A stretch of 64,000 bases of DNA from Ktedonobacteria bacterium brp13 (GCA_015099395.1 AP024096.1:4960001-5024000); one strand, 5' to 3'; positions 43,283-57,047 are shown, numbered from the stretch's first letter. Numbers and translations are program-made. The notes: generated by a model not told the origin, from the letters alone.

Positions 43283-44275
43283 CTACTGCCATAACTGAGT
43301 GGAGTCCCAGACCGGACCAGACGTATGAGGGAGAGCTGAGATACGAATATGCGCAAGGTTTGCATGCGCACCTCGTAAGTATTCTTTCATGCTTTCCAGG
43401 GCCAGGGTCGGCGTGTTATTGGTACGACTGAGGTGGGCCAGCCAGAGCCAGCGCATACCATTCTCACGCCACGTATTTACGACGGCCTGTGCTGCCTGTT
43501 CATTTGAAAGATGGCCTGTCGGGCTCAGAATACGACGCTTTAACGACCATGGATATGGACCACGCACGAGACGCTCACGATCATGGTTCGATTCTAGAAT
43601 CAGGAGATCAGCTTGCTGGATATGCTCCAGCATCGTTTGCGTTACCTCACCACTATCCGTAATCAGGCAGAGACGACAGCCGCCCGCCTGCAGTAGATAC
43701 CCGCGGGGAGCAACAGCATCGTGCGAGATCGCAAATGACGAGACCTCGATATCACCAAACATCTGTTTGACACCAGCTAGCAGTGAGGTACGTGCCAATA
43801 ATGGCTGCTGTATAGTCGTTGTAGCCGGTTCAGATGTCGCATTCAGCACGCCTCGTGCGACGAGTGCAAGATCAGCGGGAGAGGACGCCAGCAGCGTCTC
43901 AGCGGTAAATAGAGGTTGCGCGACAGCAGTAGTCTCTTTGTCTTTGGTGCGCGACGACACTAATTTGCCAGAGTCGGAGCGCCAGACGCCTGAGATCAAT
44001 CCCTGTTCGATCGCTTTGAGCGTCTGAGGATCTGCAATGATTGGAAGTGCATAATGCTTGACCAGTTGAGGAATTGCCTGCACATGATCGCTATGCTCGT
44101 GCGTCACCAGGATGCCCTGCAACTGCGAAGGAAGGACACCAACCGCGGCAAGACGTGCTACCAGCGTACGAGCTCTCAAGCCAGCATCGATTAAGAGCTT
44201 TGTGCGTCCCTGTGGTCCGGCCTCCACCAAAAACGCATTGCCACTACTGCCACTTCCAAGAGAAACAACTCGCAT
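43283..44275 (-). CDS. Metallo-beta-lactamase fold hydrolase (YycJ/WalJ-like)
   Basis: 330 residues. N-terminus MRVVSLGSGSSGNAFLVE, metal motif LVTHEHSDH (~residue 58-66) and a later ILESNHDRERL typical of YycJ/WalJ. An ~70-residue insertion (about residues 90-165, VWRSDSGKLVSSRTKDKE and following Ala/Thr-rich part) separates this from the usual ~260-residue family length. It probably acts on nucleic acids or DNA repair intermediates; the exact substrate is not known. Ends 27 bp after the cyclase stop (convergent). Confidence 0.9.
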   Translation of the reverse strand: MRVVSLGSGSSGNAFLVEAGPQGRTKLLIDAGLRARTLVARLAAVGVLPSQLQGILVTHEHSDHVQAIPQLVKHYALPIIADPQTLKAIEQGLISGVWRSDSGKLVSSRTKDKETTAVAQPLFTAETLLASSPADLALVARGVLNATSEPATTTIQQPLLARTSLLAGVKQMFGDIEVSSFAISHDAVAPRGYLLQAGGCRLCLITDSGEVTQTMLEHIQQADLLILESNHDRERLVRGPYPWSLKRRILSPTGHLSNEQAAQAVVNTWRENGMRWLWLAHLSRTNNTPTLALESMKEYLRGAHANLAHIRISALPHTSGPVWDSTQLWQ

Positions 44276-44344
44276 AATCCTTACCTGTTCTAATAGTTAC
44301 TGTTGAAAGACATATAGAGCATGCTACGCACACATACCTCGCTA

Positions 44345-45199
44345 CTAAAGTTTACCCGCTGGCAGGTTGAGTAGTTGACAGGCATTGCCACCCAGAACCT
44401 GAGTCAGGGCCGTCTCATCCAGGCCTGATTGCTTGATGTGGTTGATGATTCTACGCTGCTTCAGCAACCCATAGTCGCTCGCGAAGAGGATGCGATCCGC
44501 GCCCACCAGGTGCGCCACCTGCGTAAAAATTGGCTGCCGATATAAATAAACTGTTGCAGCCGTATCATACCACACATTGGTTGTGATCCGCTGTATCTCT
44601 GGCATTAGCGTGTAGAAGGGGAGGCCACCGCCCCAGTGTGCCGCCACAAAGCGAATATCGGGGAAGGCCGTTAGAAAAGATACGACATCCTGCAGAGTGA
44701 CATCGCCCTTGCCAGGATAACTATGACCGACCGGCTCGCTACAATGAGAAAGTACCAGCAGATCATAGTGGCGTACAACCTCAATAAGAGGAGCAAGCAA
44801 AGATAGATCGCTCAGACGATAGCCCTGCCCATGTGGCATTAGTTCGCCCACGCCAATCATCCCCCCCTGAGCACAGCGTTCCAACTCTAGCACAGCGCGC
44901 GAGCCCGCTGTAGGCTGTATAACCGCCATACCATACAAGCGTCCAGGGTAGCGGCTTATGGCATCCAGTACATACCTATTGGACTCCTCAATCAAACCAG
45001 GATCGCTCCACCCAAATGAAAAAGTAACCGCAGCATCCACACCCGATAGATCCATCTCAGCGATTAGATCCTCAGCCGTCGCCATGTGTGCACGTGAATG
45101 GCTATACAGTTCGCGGAACCAGGGATCGCGCTCGCAATAGTACGCACGCCGCTTAATGACGTCAGGAGGGAAAATATGCGTATGAAAATCGATAAGCAT
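44345..45199 (-). CDS. Amidohydrolase-family (TIM barrel) protein
   Basis: 284 residues from ATG 45199 (GAGGAG 8 bases before); an ORF start at 45238 is less likely. Metal-dependent amidohydrolase_2 type: LIDFHTHIFP with HxH (residues 6-8), VAAHWGGGLPFYTLMP (metal His), ILFASDYGLLKQ (catalytic Asp). Substrate unknown; such proteins decarboxylate or hydrolyse small aromatic or lactone compounds. Single gene between the metallo-hydrolase and the rRNA terminator. Confidence 0.9.
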   Translation of the reverse strand: MLIDFHTHIFPPDVIKRRAYYCERDPWFRELYSHSRAHMATAEDLIAEMDLSGVDAAVTFSFGWSDPGLIEESNRYVLDAISRYPGRLYGMAVIQPTAGSRAVLELERCAQGGMIGVGELMPHGQGYRLSDLSLLAPLIEVVRHYDLLVLSHCSEPVGHSYPGKGDVTLQDVVSFLTAFPDIRFVAAHWGGGLPFYTLMPEIQRITTNVWYDTAATVYLYRQPIFTQVAHLVGADRILFASDYGLLKQRRIINHIKQSGLDETALTQVLGGNACQLLNLPAGKL

Positions 45200-45308
45200 A
45201 GTGCATCTCCTCAGGCTCTTCCATGGCAGCACTCTCAATGCAGCATACCAGAACCGGTCAGTGTTTTAACCAGATATATTCTATCATTATAACCAGCCAT
45301 CAGCACGC

Positions 45309-45343
45309 AAAAAAAGACCTTGCTCATGCAAAATGAGCAAAGC
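45309..45343 (-). terminator. rRNA operon terminator
   Basis: Stem TTTGCTCA/TGAGCAAG around a 6-base loop; on the reverse strand the run GGTCTTTTTTTGCG follows. It lies ~150 bp after the 23S 3' end. Confidence 0.8.
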
Positions 45344-45362
45344 CTCTTGTTGTTGCCTTTTG

Positions 45363-45420
45363 ACCAATTTACGATACAGATCCTCAATTTTGCCGAGCGC
45401 GTTGCGGCGAGCGACGTTCC
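45363..45420 (-). other. 23S processing-stem trailer
   Basis: The forward sequence 45363-45420 resembles the reverse complement of ~48600-48650 (shared core ATACAGATC.TCAATTTTGC.GAGCG). The two therefore pair across the 23S transcript as the long RNase III-type stem. Pairing is not perfect but covers about 55 nt. Confidence 0.65.
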
Positions 45421-45495
45421 TCACACAAGAGGAAACAGTCTTCTCACAATGCTCTTCGACGATCGTCCTGTTCACATCCATGGGATCACCACTGT

Positions 45496-48468
<2,973 letters not shown>

Positions 48469-48600
48469 TTCTTCAGTTCTCGGAAGGGCCACGATTTACC
48501 TCGCAGTACTTCCTGCTGTGTCCCCTGTGTGAACAGGTCTTCTCATTCTTACGAGAATGTGATCCTCTGTTTCAACTCCTGCAAAGAACCGTCGTTTCGC

Positions 48601-48657
48601 AACAACAGTCGCTCAGCAAAATTGAAGATCTGTATCTTAAATTGTTCAAAGTGCGTG
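48601..48657 (-). promoter_or_regulatory. boxA-like site and 23S processing-stem leader in the 16S-23S spacer
   Basis: On the reverse strand GCACTTTGAACAAT at 48641-48654 resembles E. coli boxA (GCTCTTTAACAAT), the antitermination site. The stem partner of 45363-45420 lies at 48601-48650. The spacer 48469-48829 has no tRNA; it has a hairpin (48783-48817) with GATAAC/GTTATC ends and a second stem strand at 48688-48712 for 16S. Confidence 0.6.
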
Positions 48658-48827
48658 TTCTCAGCAGCGACATCGAAACGTCGCGTCTGACAACTGGAGA
48701 GTGGAAAACAGCACCGAGACTGGATAGAGCTGACACGCAGGAAGTGTACTAATGCTTCAGGTTCCTGTTCGACCTGAGAGTCGATAACAGCGACGTCTGT
48801 TACCAGACGCGGTTATCACATACTCCC

Positions 48828-50310
<1,483 letters not shown>

Positions 50311-50541
50311 TGTTGTATATCGACACCACGTAGCACGTGGTACGAAAATGCATGGTAAGTTGCAATCATGGCGCATGTTATAAAAACATGGCTATAAATC
50401 GCAGATTATTGTTGTGGACAGTGTCCCGAAGGACTCCGTCCGAATTGACAGGAACTGGTAGCTTGTACATATACGTGTTTGCTGTGTATCTCCTATACAA
50501 GAGACACGTTCCAGTTACTGTGTTCTTCTGCTTTCCACTCT

Positions 50542-50557
50542 TCAGTTGTCAAAGTGC
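50542..50557 (-). promoter_or_regulatory. boxA-like site in the rRNA leader
   Basis: On the reverse strand GCACTTTGACAACTGA (50557-50542), similar to the spacer boxA. Together they suggest NusB/S10-type antitermination. The leader from ~50700 to 50311 has no gene. Confidence 0.5.
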
Positions 50558-50713
50558 TCTGAGCAGGCTTCTCGCCTGCGTTCCTTCGTTGTCGCTCTCG
50601 CGACAGCTCCAGAATGGTATCACCATTTCTTCGACTTGTCAAGGGCTTTTTTTATTCAGTCCTCAACGCGCTCAGTGAGCTCGTTTCGCTCGCTCTTCGT
50701 GGTGACGAGGGGT

Positions 50714-50807
50714 ATTATGTCACAGACCTTTAATACTGTCAAGCGTTTTTAAGCAAAATTTTACACAATTTTACAAAATTATAAAAATGTCATTTTACCT
50801 TTGTCAA
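50714..50807 (-). promoter_or_regulatory. Tandem rRNA promoters P1 and P2
   Basis: On the reverse strand: P1 TTGACA (50807-50802), 18-bp spacer, TATAAT (50783-50778); P2 TTGACA (50742-50737), 17-bp spacer, CATAAT (50719-50714). Both near consensus, upstream of an AT-rich stretch. They drive the 16S-23S operon. Confidence 0.85.
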
Positions 50808-50849
50808 ATACTTCAATTTATTCATTTATAGTAGGGGCTTTCTTGCTAC

Positions 50850-50908
50850 AAAAAGGGCAGTGAAACGTTCGGCAAGCACATATAAAGCTGCCAACTGGTC
50901 CACTGCCC
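50850..50908 (-). terminator. Terminator after the anchored glycosidase gene
   Basis: GGGCAGTG/CACTGCCC arms (50855-50862 and 50901-50908) with a 38-base loop; on the reverse strand TTTTTG follows. Lies between the gene stop (50918) and the rRNA promoters. Confidence 0.7.
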
Positions 50909-50917
50909 TCGTAAGTC

Positions 50918-52147
50918 TTATGCTGACAATATATTCAGGTAATTATTTGGTACGGCACAACCCTGGTACATTCGGCCCAGAAGCTGTACCTGGTCTTTTA
51001 CAACCACGTGTTGACTACCACAGGTCATAGTAAAGGTGACGGCTCCCATCGAGAGATCCTGACGGATTGGTTTCGCATGTCCGTGCTGATCCTGCACACC
51101 GATCGGCCACTCCAGACCCTGATCAAAGAAGTCCTGGGCGCTAAAGTAGAAGAACGGCACATGATACTGCTTTACGGTCTGCACATCGGTGACCAGGGTG
51201 ATGATATGCGAGGTCGCTACATCAGCAGGACTATCTACATTGATGCCGCAGCCTTTAAAACAGCCGGTCCCTTCAACAACCCAGATATGATTACCGATAT
51301 CTCCCATGCTCACCTGAAACTGTTGCGACCAGAACTGCAGTACACCGGCCAGGTTGTTGTCGCTGGCACCCAACCAACCATTATGCCAGCTATCAATCAG
51401 ACCCAGCGTCTGGTTATGCCAGTTCCAGTTGCCACCGGGATGCACACTGGTATTCATGGCTGTTTGCATCTGATTCAGGTAGCTTACCTGGTTCTCCATG
51501 AGCTGATAGTCTGCGCTGGCAACATGGGGGTCGAGCGAGCCTAACAGGACTGGCGTTTGCGGGCTGACTTTGTGGATGGCACTTTCACAAGCATTGTAGA
51601 AGGCGGCAAAATTACTGGGGGGAACATATAAAAATGAGACCGATGCGTCTTGCTTCATCTCCTCGTTGCCACACTGGACGGCGTCAGGATGCGCCTGGGC
51701 CGCGTCCGCGAACTTTTTCATATCAGATTGGAGACTACTACTTGATTGACAGATTGTAAAAAGGACACGGATCCCTCTTTTATGGTAGCTCTGAATCGTC
51801 TTCTGTAGCACTGTTCCCTGTTCATTACCCCAGCCGCAACTGGGATGACTGATGCGGATCCAGCCGATACCATCAAAGTTTTTACCTAGATCACCACCAA
51901 TACCCAGCACTTTCGAGCGATCTTGCACTGGTAAAGTTAGATATTGCGGTGTATGAGCGGCGGCCGCCTTCGGTGTGGGACTGGGTTCTGGCGTGGGGGT
52001 TACAGCTTTACGCTGCGCTGTGACATCCTGTGCTGGCGATGCACTGACTAAATGGTAGGCAAGGCCTGCCATAACTATCGCAAGGAGCGCTACAACGATA
52101 AAAAACACACGCATGGGCTGACGTAAAAATTGCTTTATCCTATCCAC
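50918..52147 (-). CDS. Membrane-anchored extracellular glycoside-hydrolase-like protein
   Basis: 409 residues. Uncleaved-type N-terminal helix (PMRVFFIVVALLAIVMAGLAYHLV) then a Pro/Thr linker. The rest fits a (beta/alpha)8 barrel: WIRISHPSCGW, HKRGIRVLFTICQ, VQCGNEEM (acid/base-like NE motif), PVLLGSLDPH, WNWHNQTLGLIDSWHNGWLG, HIWVVEGTGCF (possible nucleophile Glu). Resembles clan GH-A (GH5/GH39-like) proteins; exact family uncertain. Several Cys suggest disulfides. Substrate unknown. Confidence 0.8.
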   Translation of the reverse strand: MDRIKQFLRQPMRVFFIVVALLAIVMAGLAYHLVSASPAQDVTAQRKAVTPTPEPSPTPKAAAAHTPQYLTLPVQDRSKVLGIGGDLGKNFDGIGWIRISHPSCGWGNEQGTVLQKTIQSYHKRGIRVLFTICQSSSSLQSDMKKFADAAQAHPDAVQCGNEEMKQDASVSFLYVPPSNFAAFYNACESAIHKVSPQTPVLLGSLDPHVASADYQLMENQVSYLNQMQTAMNTSVHPGGNWNWHNQTLGLIDSWHNGWLGASDNNLAGVLQFWSQQFQVSMGDIGNHIWVVEGTGCFKGCGINVDSPADVATSHIITLVTDVQTVKQYHVPFFYFSAQDFFDQGLEWPIGVQDQHGHAKPIRQDLSMGAVTFTMTCGSQHVVVKDQVQLLGRMYQGCAVPNNYLNILSA

Positions 52148-52212
52148 TTAAACGTTACCTCGTTTTACCGGGTCTTTTCATTACTATTCAATTATTATTC
52201 AAAGGCTTGCGA

Positions 52213-53640
52213 CTACTTACCGATACAAAACTCATGGAAGATCTTGTCCAGCAGGTCGTCACTCGCAGTCTCTCCTGTAATTTCACCCAGGGCATCGTAG
52301 GCCGCACGCAGGTCAATGGAGACAAAATCTAGCGGCAATTGCTGCTCTATAGAACCCTGAGCAGCACGCAGATGCTCTTCCGCCTGCCGTAACGCCTCCT
52401 GATGGCGCGTACTGGTGACCAGAACGCTTTCACTGTGCAGGTTACGTCCGGCGAGTGCGACCAGAGCGAGAGCCTCTTCAAGCGGCTGTAGCCCCGTCTC
52501 AGTCACAGTTGAGGTCTCCACCAGAGTGGCGTTGGGCCATCTGCGTTGTAGATCGGCACGCTCAATGTGTTGTTCACGGTCGCTTTTGTTCAAGACGAGC
52601 AGCAGCGGACGTTTATGTGCAGAGGCTTCTTCATCTGCGGCGAGTACACCAAAGCCCATCGCCTCGACCTCGTCTGAAATCCGCTGATCCAGTTCCGCCA
52701 AAGGCTCGGAGCTGTCAAAGACCAGCAGGACGACATCGGCGCTCTCTGCAGCTGCCCGACTGCGTTGCACACCGATACGTTCTACGGGATCATCGGTATG
52801 CGTGATACCGGCTGTATCGATCAGGTGCAGTGGAATACCGCGCAAGTTGGCGACCTCTTCGACGGTGTCACGCGTCGTCCCAGCGATCGGGGTAACAATG
52901 GCGCGTTCAACACGTAGGAGGGCATTGAGTATGCTAGATTTGCCGACATTAGGCCGACCAATAATGGCAGTGCGCAGGCCCTGCCGATAGAGCCGTCCCT
53001 GCTCCGCGCCAGCCAGTAAGCTTCTGACAGCGACCAGGGCGGCGTCGATGCCGGGAGTGAGATCCGGGGCAGTCGGAGTGGGAATATCGTCTTCAGGAAA
53101 ATCAATGCTTGCCTCAATGCGTGCAATGACCCCTAGCACCGTATGCCGGACCTGCTCTACCTGTTCAGAGAGGTGACCACGCAACTGCTGCATCGCCAGT
53201 CGCTGTCCGGCCTCTGTCTCTGATTCAATCAGATCCATTACGGCTTCTGCCTGTGCAAGATCGAGACGCCCATTCATAAAGGCGCGCATCGTGAACTCGC
53301 CTGGATCAGCCATCCGTGCACCACTAGCCAGCACTGCGTGTAATATCCGGCGCAAGACAAGAGGGCCACCATGCCCCTGAATCTCTACCACCGGCTCGCG
53401 AGTGTATGTATGCGGTGCGTACATGAAGGCAACCAGGACCTCGTCCAGTATCTCCTGCGTCTGTGGATCGATGATATGCCCGAAGGTCAATGTATGTGAT
53501 GCGGGAAGGGTCTGCTTCCCACGTGGACGTCGAAATAATGGCAGGACAATAGCAAACGCGTCCTGTCCACTTACGCGGATAACGCCGACGCCACCGACGC
53601 CGGGTGGAGTCGCGATCGCGGCGATTGTATCATTTTGCAT
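52213..53640 (-). CDS. mnmE: tRNA modification GTPase MnmE
   Basis: 475 residues from ATG 53640 (MQNDTIAAIATPPGVGG, the family start). With MnmG it puts carboxymethylaminomethyl on U34 of tRNAs. Seen: ARIEASIDFPEDDIP, G domain GRPNVGKSSILNALL, TPIAGTTRDTVEE, DTAGI, LNKSD, and the C-terminal FCIGK with the essential Cys. Contains an extra loop in the G domain. The promoter's -10 is only 6 bases upstream, so the message is probably leaderless. Confidence 0.97.
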   Translation of the reverse strand: MQNDTIAAIATPPGVGGVGVIRVSGQDAFAIVLPLFRRPRGKQTLPASHTLTFGHIIDPQTQEILDEVLVAFMYAPHTYTREPVVEIQGHGGPLVLRRILHAVLASGARMADPGEFTMRAFMNGRLDLAQAEAVMDLIESETEAGQRLAMQQLRGHLSEQVEQVRHTVLGVIARIEASIDFPEDDIPTPTAPDLTPGIDAALVAVRSLLAGAEQGRLYRQGLRTAIIGRPNVGKSSILNALLRVERAIVTPIAGTTRDTVEEVANLRGIPLHLIDTAGITHTDDPVERIGVQRSRAAAESADVVLLVFDSSEPLAELDQRISDEVEAMGFGVLAADEEASAHKRPLLLVLNKSDREQHIERADLQRRWPNATLVETSTVTETGLQPLEEALALVALAGRNLHSESVLVTSTRHQEALRQAEEHLRAAQGSIEQQLPLDFVSIDLRAAYDALGEITGETASDDLLDKIFHEFCIGK

Positions 53641-53646
53641 AGGCGG

Positions 53647-53655
53647 ATTATACCA
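53647..53655 (-). promoter_or_regulatory. Extended -10 promoter giving a leaderless mnmE transcript
   Basis: Reverse strand TGGTATAAT (53655-53647), 6 bases before ATG 53640. Transcription would begin within a base or two of the ATG, and there is no ribosome site. Confidence 0.6.
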
Positions 53656-53874
53656 TAGCCCTTTATTCACCCGCACCTGTCAGAGGTTTCATGCTTATTG
53701 CTGATACACAAGCGTCTATTAAGACCGTTTTAAGTAAACTGTTGTAAAAGATGTAAGCTGTCAATTTTGCTGTCAGAATGTGAAAGCACCTGACAATAAC
53801 AAACCCGCCGCAAGCCGCTGTGGTTTCAATCCAGGCGAATAGGCGGGTTTCTCACTCGCTTTAGCACTCGCTTG

Positions 53875-54252
53875 TTGCAATATCTGCTTTACAGGTGTAG
53901 AATGCATCTATGCAGAAGAAGAGCAAATAGATGATCACGGTAATGCATAACGTTTCCCGGTCTGTGTCTGTCACCTTCTCTGCCCGCAGTCTCCACCGTT
54001 CAAACTGTCGAAGGTACGATCCTTGCTCCTCGTTTTAGCGAGGGAGGCAACGCGATATCCGGCCTTAGGAAGTGCCAGCTTGGGCGTGCGGAGTGTCACG
54101 ACAAACTATTCAGACTCTTTCTTATTATTACGCTTGACTGGTTAAGAACGTGTCTAGATATGCTCTACCATTGTCATATGGAGCAATGGTTCTGATGCAA
54201 CTTCTACTAACAAAGAGAAACCCGTCCCTTTTAAGGAACGGGTCTTTTTTTG
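53875..54252 (+). ncRNA. Orphan non-coding transcription unit, family unknown
   Basis: A promoter (TTGCAA 53875-53880, 17 bp, TAGAAT 53898-53903) precedes a ~345-nt stretch with no good ORF, ending at a textbook terminator. An inner promoter-like pair (TTGACT 54134-54139, TATGCT 54159-54164) could give a ~80-nt RNA with hairpin ACCATTG/CAATGGT (54167-54190). GC-rich stems such as CTCCTCG...CGAGGGAG are seen. I cannot match it to RNase P, tmRNA, SRP RNA, 6S or a known riboswitch. The spacer 53677-53874 has another stem, AAACCCGCC/GGCGGGTTT (53811-53850). Confidence 0.4.
54218..54252 (+). terminator. Strong intrinsic terminator of the orphan unit
   Basis: ACCCGTCCCTT/AAGGAACGGGT stem (one mismatch) followed by CTTTTTTTG. 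Its T-run is on the forward side, so it ends a forward transcript, not the reverse gene at 54387. Confidence 0.9.
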
Positions 54253-54386
54253 TTGTAGCGAGAAGGTGGTTGCGCTAGCTCTGTTCTAGCACAAAATTGT
54301 GTAAGATCCATGAATTACTTTAAATGACATTTATCATGGAGCTTCTTACCCGATTTAAATCCCTTCTTTTCTTGATGTTGTATTGC

Positions 54387-57047
54387 TTATTTATAGGTGC
54401 CGGTAATGCCTAGCAATTGGATGCTATTGCCATTACCGCTTGCTCCAACATGGAGTAGCACAATTGCTTTGTTGACCGGATTGCCACTGCTATCGAACAA
54501 AATACGTCCACTCACACCTTGATATGCGGGAATCTTGCCCTTACCAATCTTATTCAGATTATTCTTGATGATATCACCTGTGAGAGCGGTGGTGTTATTC
54601 GGGCTGAGATTGGCTGCATCTACAATCACGCCGACAGCATCATTTGTAAGGATCGCATCTGGCGTTGGTGGTAGTGCGTTCTGGCTTGCTGTAATGGAGG
54701 CATGGTAGTAATGTGCCCAATCGGATAGAAAGGCTGGCTCCGCCACTCCACTAATCTGCCACTCATTATACTGGCTAAACGAAGTGAGGTAGATTCGTTG
54801 CATATATTGTGGATTGTTCGCCGCCAGCGCTGCATCTGATCCACTACCATTTCCCAGAAGTAGATTGGTGTACAGGGCATCGCCGCCCAGGATCTTGATA
54901 TTTGCATATTTGGGATTGCCCGGATGCTGACTAATCAGTTGACCAAGTGCAGTTGCCAGACGAACTGCATCGATATCATAGCCAGCGACAAAAATGAGAT
55001 TGATATCCTTGCCAGCATTGATTGTTTGTTGAATAAGTTGCTGGTACTGGTTTACTTGATAGCTACCACTATTTTCGCTAGAGTCAACATAATAATTATT
55101 GAATATCGGGATTTTATTCTGTTGGGCAACAGCTTCAAAAGAGGTGGCTAATGAGACACTATAAGAATCGCTTTTATCCGCCAGGGCAAGGACGCCAGTT
55201 GCGCCAAGTTTGCTGATTGCGCTTACAGCCAGTTCTGCTCCCTGTTGCGCATCGGCAGGGTTGACGCGGAAGAAGTAAGGACTACTATTACTCAGGGAGT
55301 TACTGGAAGCTGTTGCCGCAACCAGAGGGATATGGGCTGCTTCCATAACGGATTCTGCTACCTGCGTTTGAGAACTGAATGGCCATCCTTCCACGCCAAT
55401 GATGTGATTTGGATTGCCTGCCTTTGTGACGCTACTGGTTATGAGCCCTGCTGTAGTGCCTACATCGTTATTATTAGCGCCGCTATTAGCGATAAGTACA
55501 AGCAGTTGCAGGCCGTTCGGCAATTTATGCATGGAATTGATCTCACTCTGCGCGATAAATGCACCCTGCATATTATTTCGCGCTATGTCAAGATCTATTT
55601 CATTATTATCGATGTTGGTTCCTACGACAATGGACACATAGCTTTGATTACTCAGTAAGACACGTAAATCTTCTCGATATATATGAGCCTCTCCATCGGT
55701 TGGATCTGCTGTGATGGCGATATTTAGTTGATTATAGGCAGCGCCGAGACTCCCATTTTGAATGTCCTGGGCTGCTTGCTGTTTCTGGCTCACATCTGAA
55801 CGTCCACTGTATATATCGAAGGCGAACGATCCATTACTAAGACCGATGTTCTTCGTCTTGGAAAGCTGCTTCTCTTGAGCCAGTAGTTGCTGTAGATTGC
55901 TGTTTGACGCTGATGTGTAATTAAGTATGATTGGAATAGCAACAACAATGATAACAAGTAAGATCGCGAGTGCCGATAAACGTACTGTCAAAGCACGTTT
56001 ACGTTGCTGCTGAAGGTGCGCGTTACGTGCTGCTATCAGATCCGCCTCTTTTTTGGCTTTATCCTCTATAGCTTTTTCATCTGCTTTATAAGATGAGTTG
56101 ATAAGATTTGTCAGGTCAGCGCGCATATCAATAACACGAGTATAGCGCTGTGTCTGTGATAGACGCAACTGGTGCATCAATATATCTTCCATTGACTGAG
56201 ATATATCTGGCTTTAGACGGCGTATCGGTGAATAAATAAAGCCACGGTGGCTATGAGGGCCCTGTCCCGTCAAAGCCTGATACATAATAGCTGTCAACGC
56301 ATAGAGGTCTGCCGAGGGGCCTACTGCTTCTGCCCTCTCCATTGTCTGGGTTTTTGCTTGTTCGGGTGCGTGGTAGCCAGTCAGGTGTGTTGGGATAGGA
56401 TAGAAATTGGGTACATCGTTGGCCTGGAAAAATGGGAGATAAAGGAGACAAACTTGTCCATCTTTGCCGATAATGATCGCGTCAGGAGAGATCGCTCCAT
56501 GGACAAATGGCGGCTGTAGCACTGAAAAAGCTACAAGAATTTCGGTGATCTGTCTCCCTAATTCAGCCACAAAGCGTTCGGGCAACCTATTCCCTTCTTG
56601 CAAGAGCAGTTCTGTAAATGTTTTGCCTTCTATCTTTTCAAAAACGAGATAGTAGGCTATATTTTCCTGAAATGCATCTCGAATTCGGGGAATACCGGAT
56701 ATTTGATTAAAATTGACGAAACGCTGTACAATTTTTTGAAAAACCTGGGTATAGAGATGAGAGGGAACTTCACGAGGAAACTGTAATGTACGGATAAGCA
56801 CAGTATCCTGCGCATTCCCTTTGCTATCAATGGCTTCCCAACTCTCCCCTTGATCGAACAGGCTAGAAGGCAGTTTGAATGGTTTTACCAGGCGATATCG
56901 TCCGTTTAAAATACTCCCCACGTTTATAGGCTGTTTTTGCTCACTGTTGCCCTGGAGATATCTCGATCCTTGTTCCCGTCCATAACCACAATAGATACAT
57001 CCCTGCTCCGATCTGAATCCTTCCTTGTGACAATGAGGGCATTGCAT
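54387..57047 (-). CDS. Receptor-type pseudokinase with ligand-binding domain
   Basis: 886 residues. Zinc ribbon Cys3, 6, 17, 20. Kinase fold ~45-325 but the catalytic residues are gone: no glycine loop (PFKLPSSLFDQGES), VAIK Lys replaced (VLIRTLQF), HRD reads HGA (HGAISPDAI), DFG reads YLP (LLYLPFF). The structural APE (GYHAPEQA) stays. Membrane helix ~358-377. Outside: LIV-binding-protein fold (YVSIVVGTNIDN, ARNNMQGAFIAQSE, IIGVEGWPFSSQTQVAESVM, INLIFVAGYDIDAVRLATAL), matching the receptor kinase at 31033 including a juxtamembrane helical segment. It may relay ligand binding by docking to other kinases. Single gene, no close neighbour. Confidence 0.93.
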   Translation of the reverse strand: MQCPHCHKEGFRSEQGCIYCGYGREQGSRYLQGNSEQKQPINVGSILNGRYRLVKPFKLPSSLFDQGESWEAIDSKGNAQDTVLIRTLQFPREVPSHLYTQVFQKIVQRFVNFNQISGIPRIRDAFQENIAYYLVFEKIEGKTFTELLLQEGNRLPERFVAELGRQITEILVAFSVLQPPFVHGAISPDAIIIGKDGQVCLLYLPFFQANDVPNFYPIPTHLTGYHAPEQAKTQTMERAEAVGPSADLYALTAIMYQALTGQGPHSHRGFIYSPIRRLKPDISQSMEDILMHQLRLSQTQRYTRVIDMRADLTNLINSSYKADEKAIEDKAKKEADLIAARNAHLQQQRKRALTVRLSALAILLVIIVVAIPIILNYTSASNSNLQQLLAQEKQLSKTKNIGLSNGSFAFDIYSGRSDVSQKQQAAQDIQNGSLGAAYNQLNIAITADPTDGEAHIYREDLRVLLSNQSYVSIVVGTNIDNNEIDLDIARNNMQGAFIAQSEINSMHKLPNGLQLLVLIANSGANNNDVGTTAGLITSSVTKAGNPNHIIGVEGWPFSSQTQVAESVMEAAHIPLVAATASSNSLSNSSPYFFRVNPADAQQGAELAVSAISKLGATGVLALADKSDSYSVSLATSFEAVAQQNKIPIFNNYYVDSSENSGSYQVNQYQQLIQQTINAGKDINLIFVAGYDIDAVRLATALGQLISQHPGNPKYANIKILGGDALYTNLLLGNGSGSDAALAANNPQYMQRIYLTSFSQYNEWQISGVAEPAFLSDWAHYYHASITASQNALPPTPDAILTNDAVGVIVDAANLSPNNTTALTGDIIKNNLNKIGKGKIPAYQGVSGRILFDSSGNPVNKAIVLLHVGASGNGNSIQLLGITGTYK

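Noticed and set aside
53875..54252. Match to RNase P, tmRNA, SRP or 6S RNA
   Set aside because: None of the conserved sequence cores of these RNAs are present on either strand.
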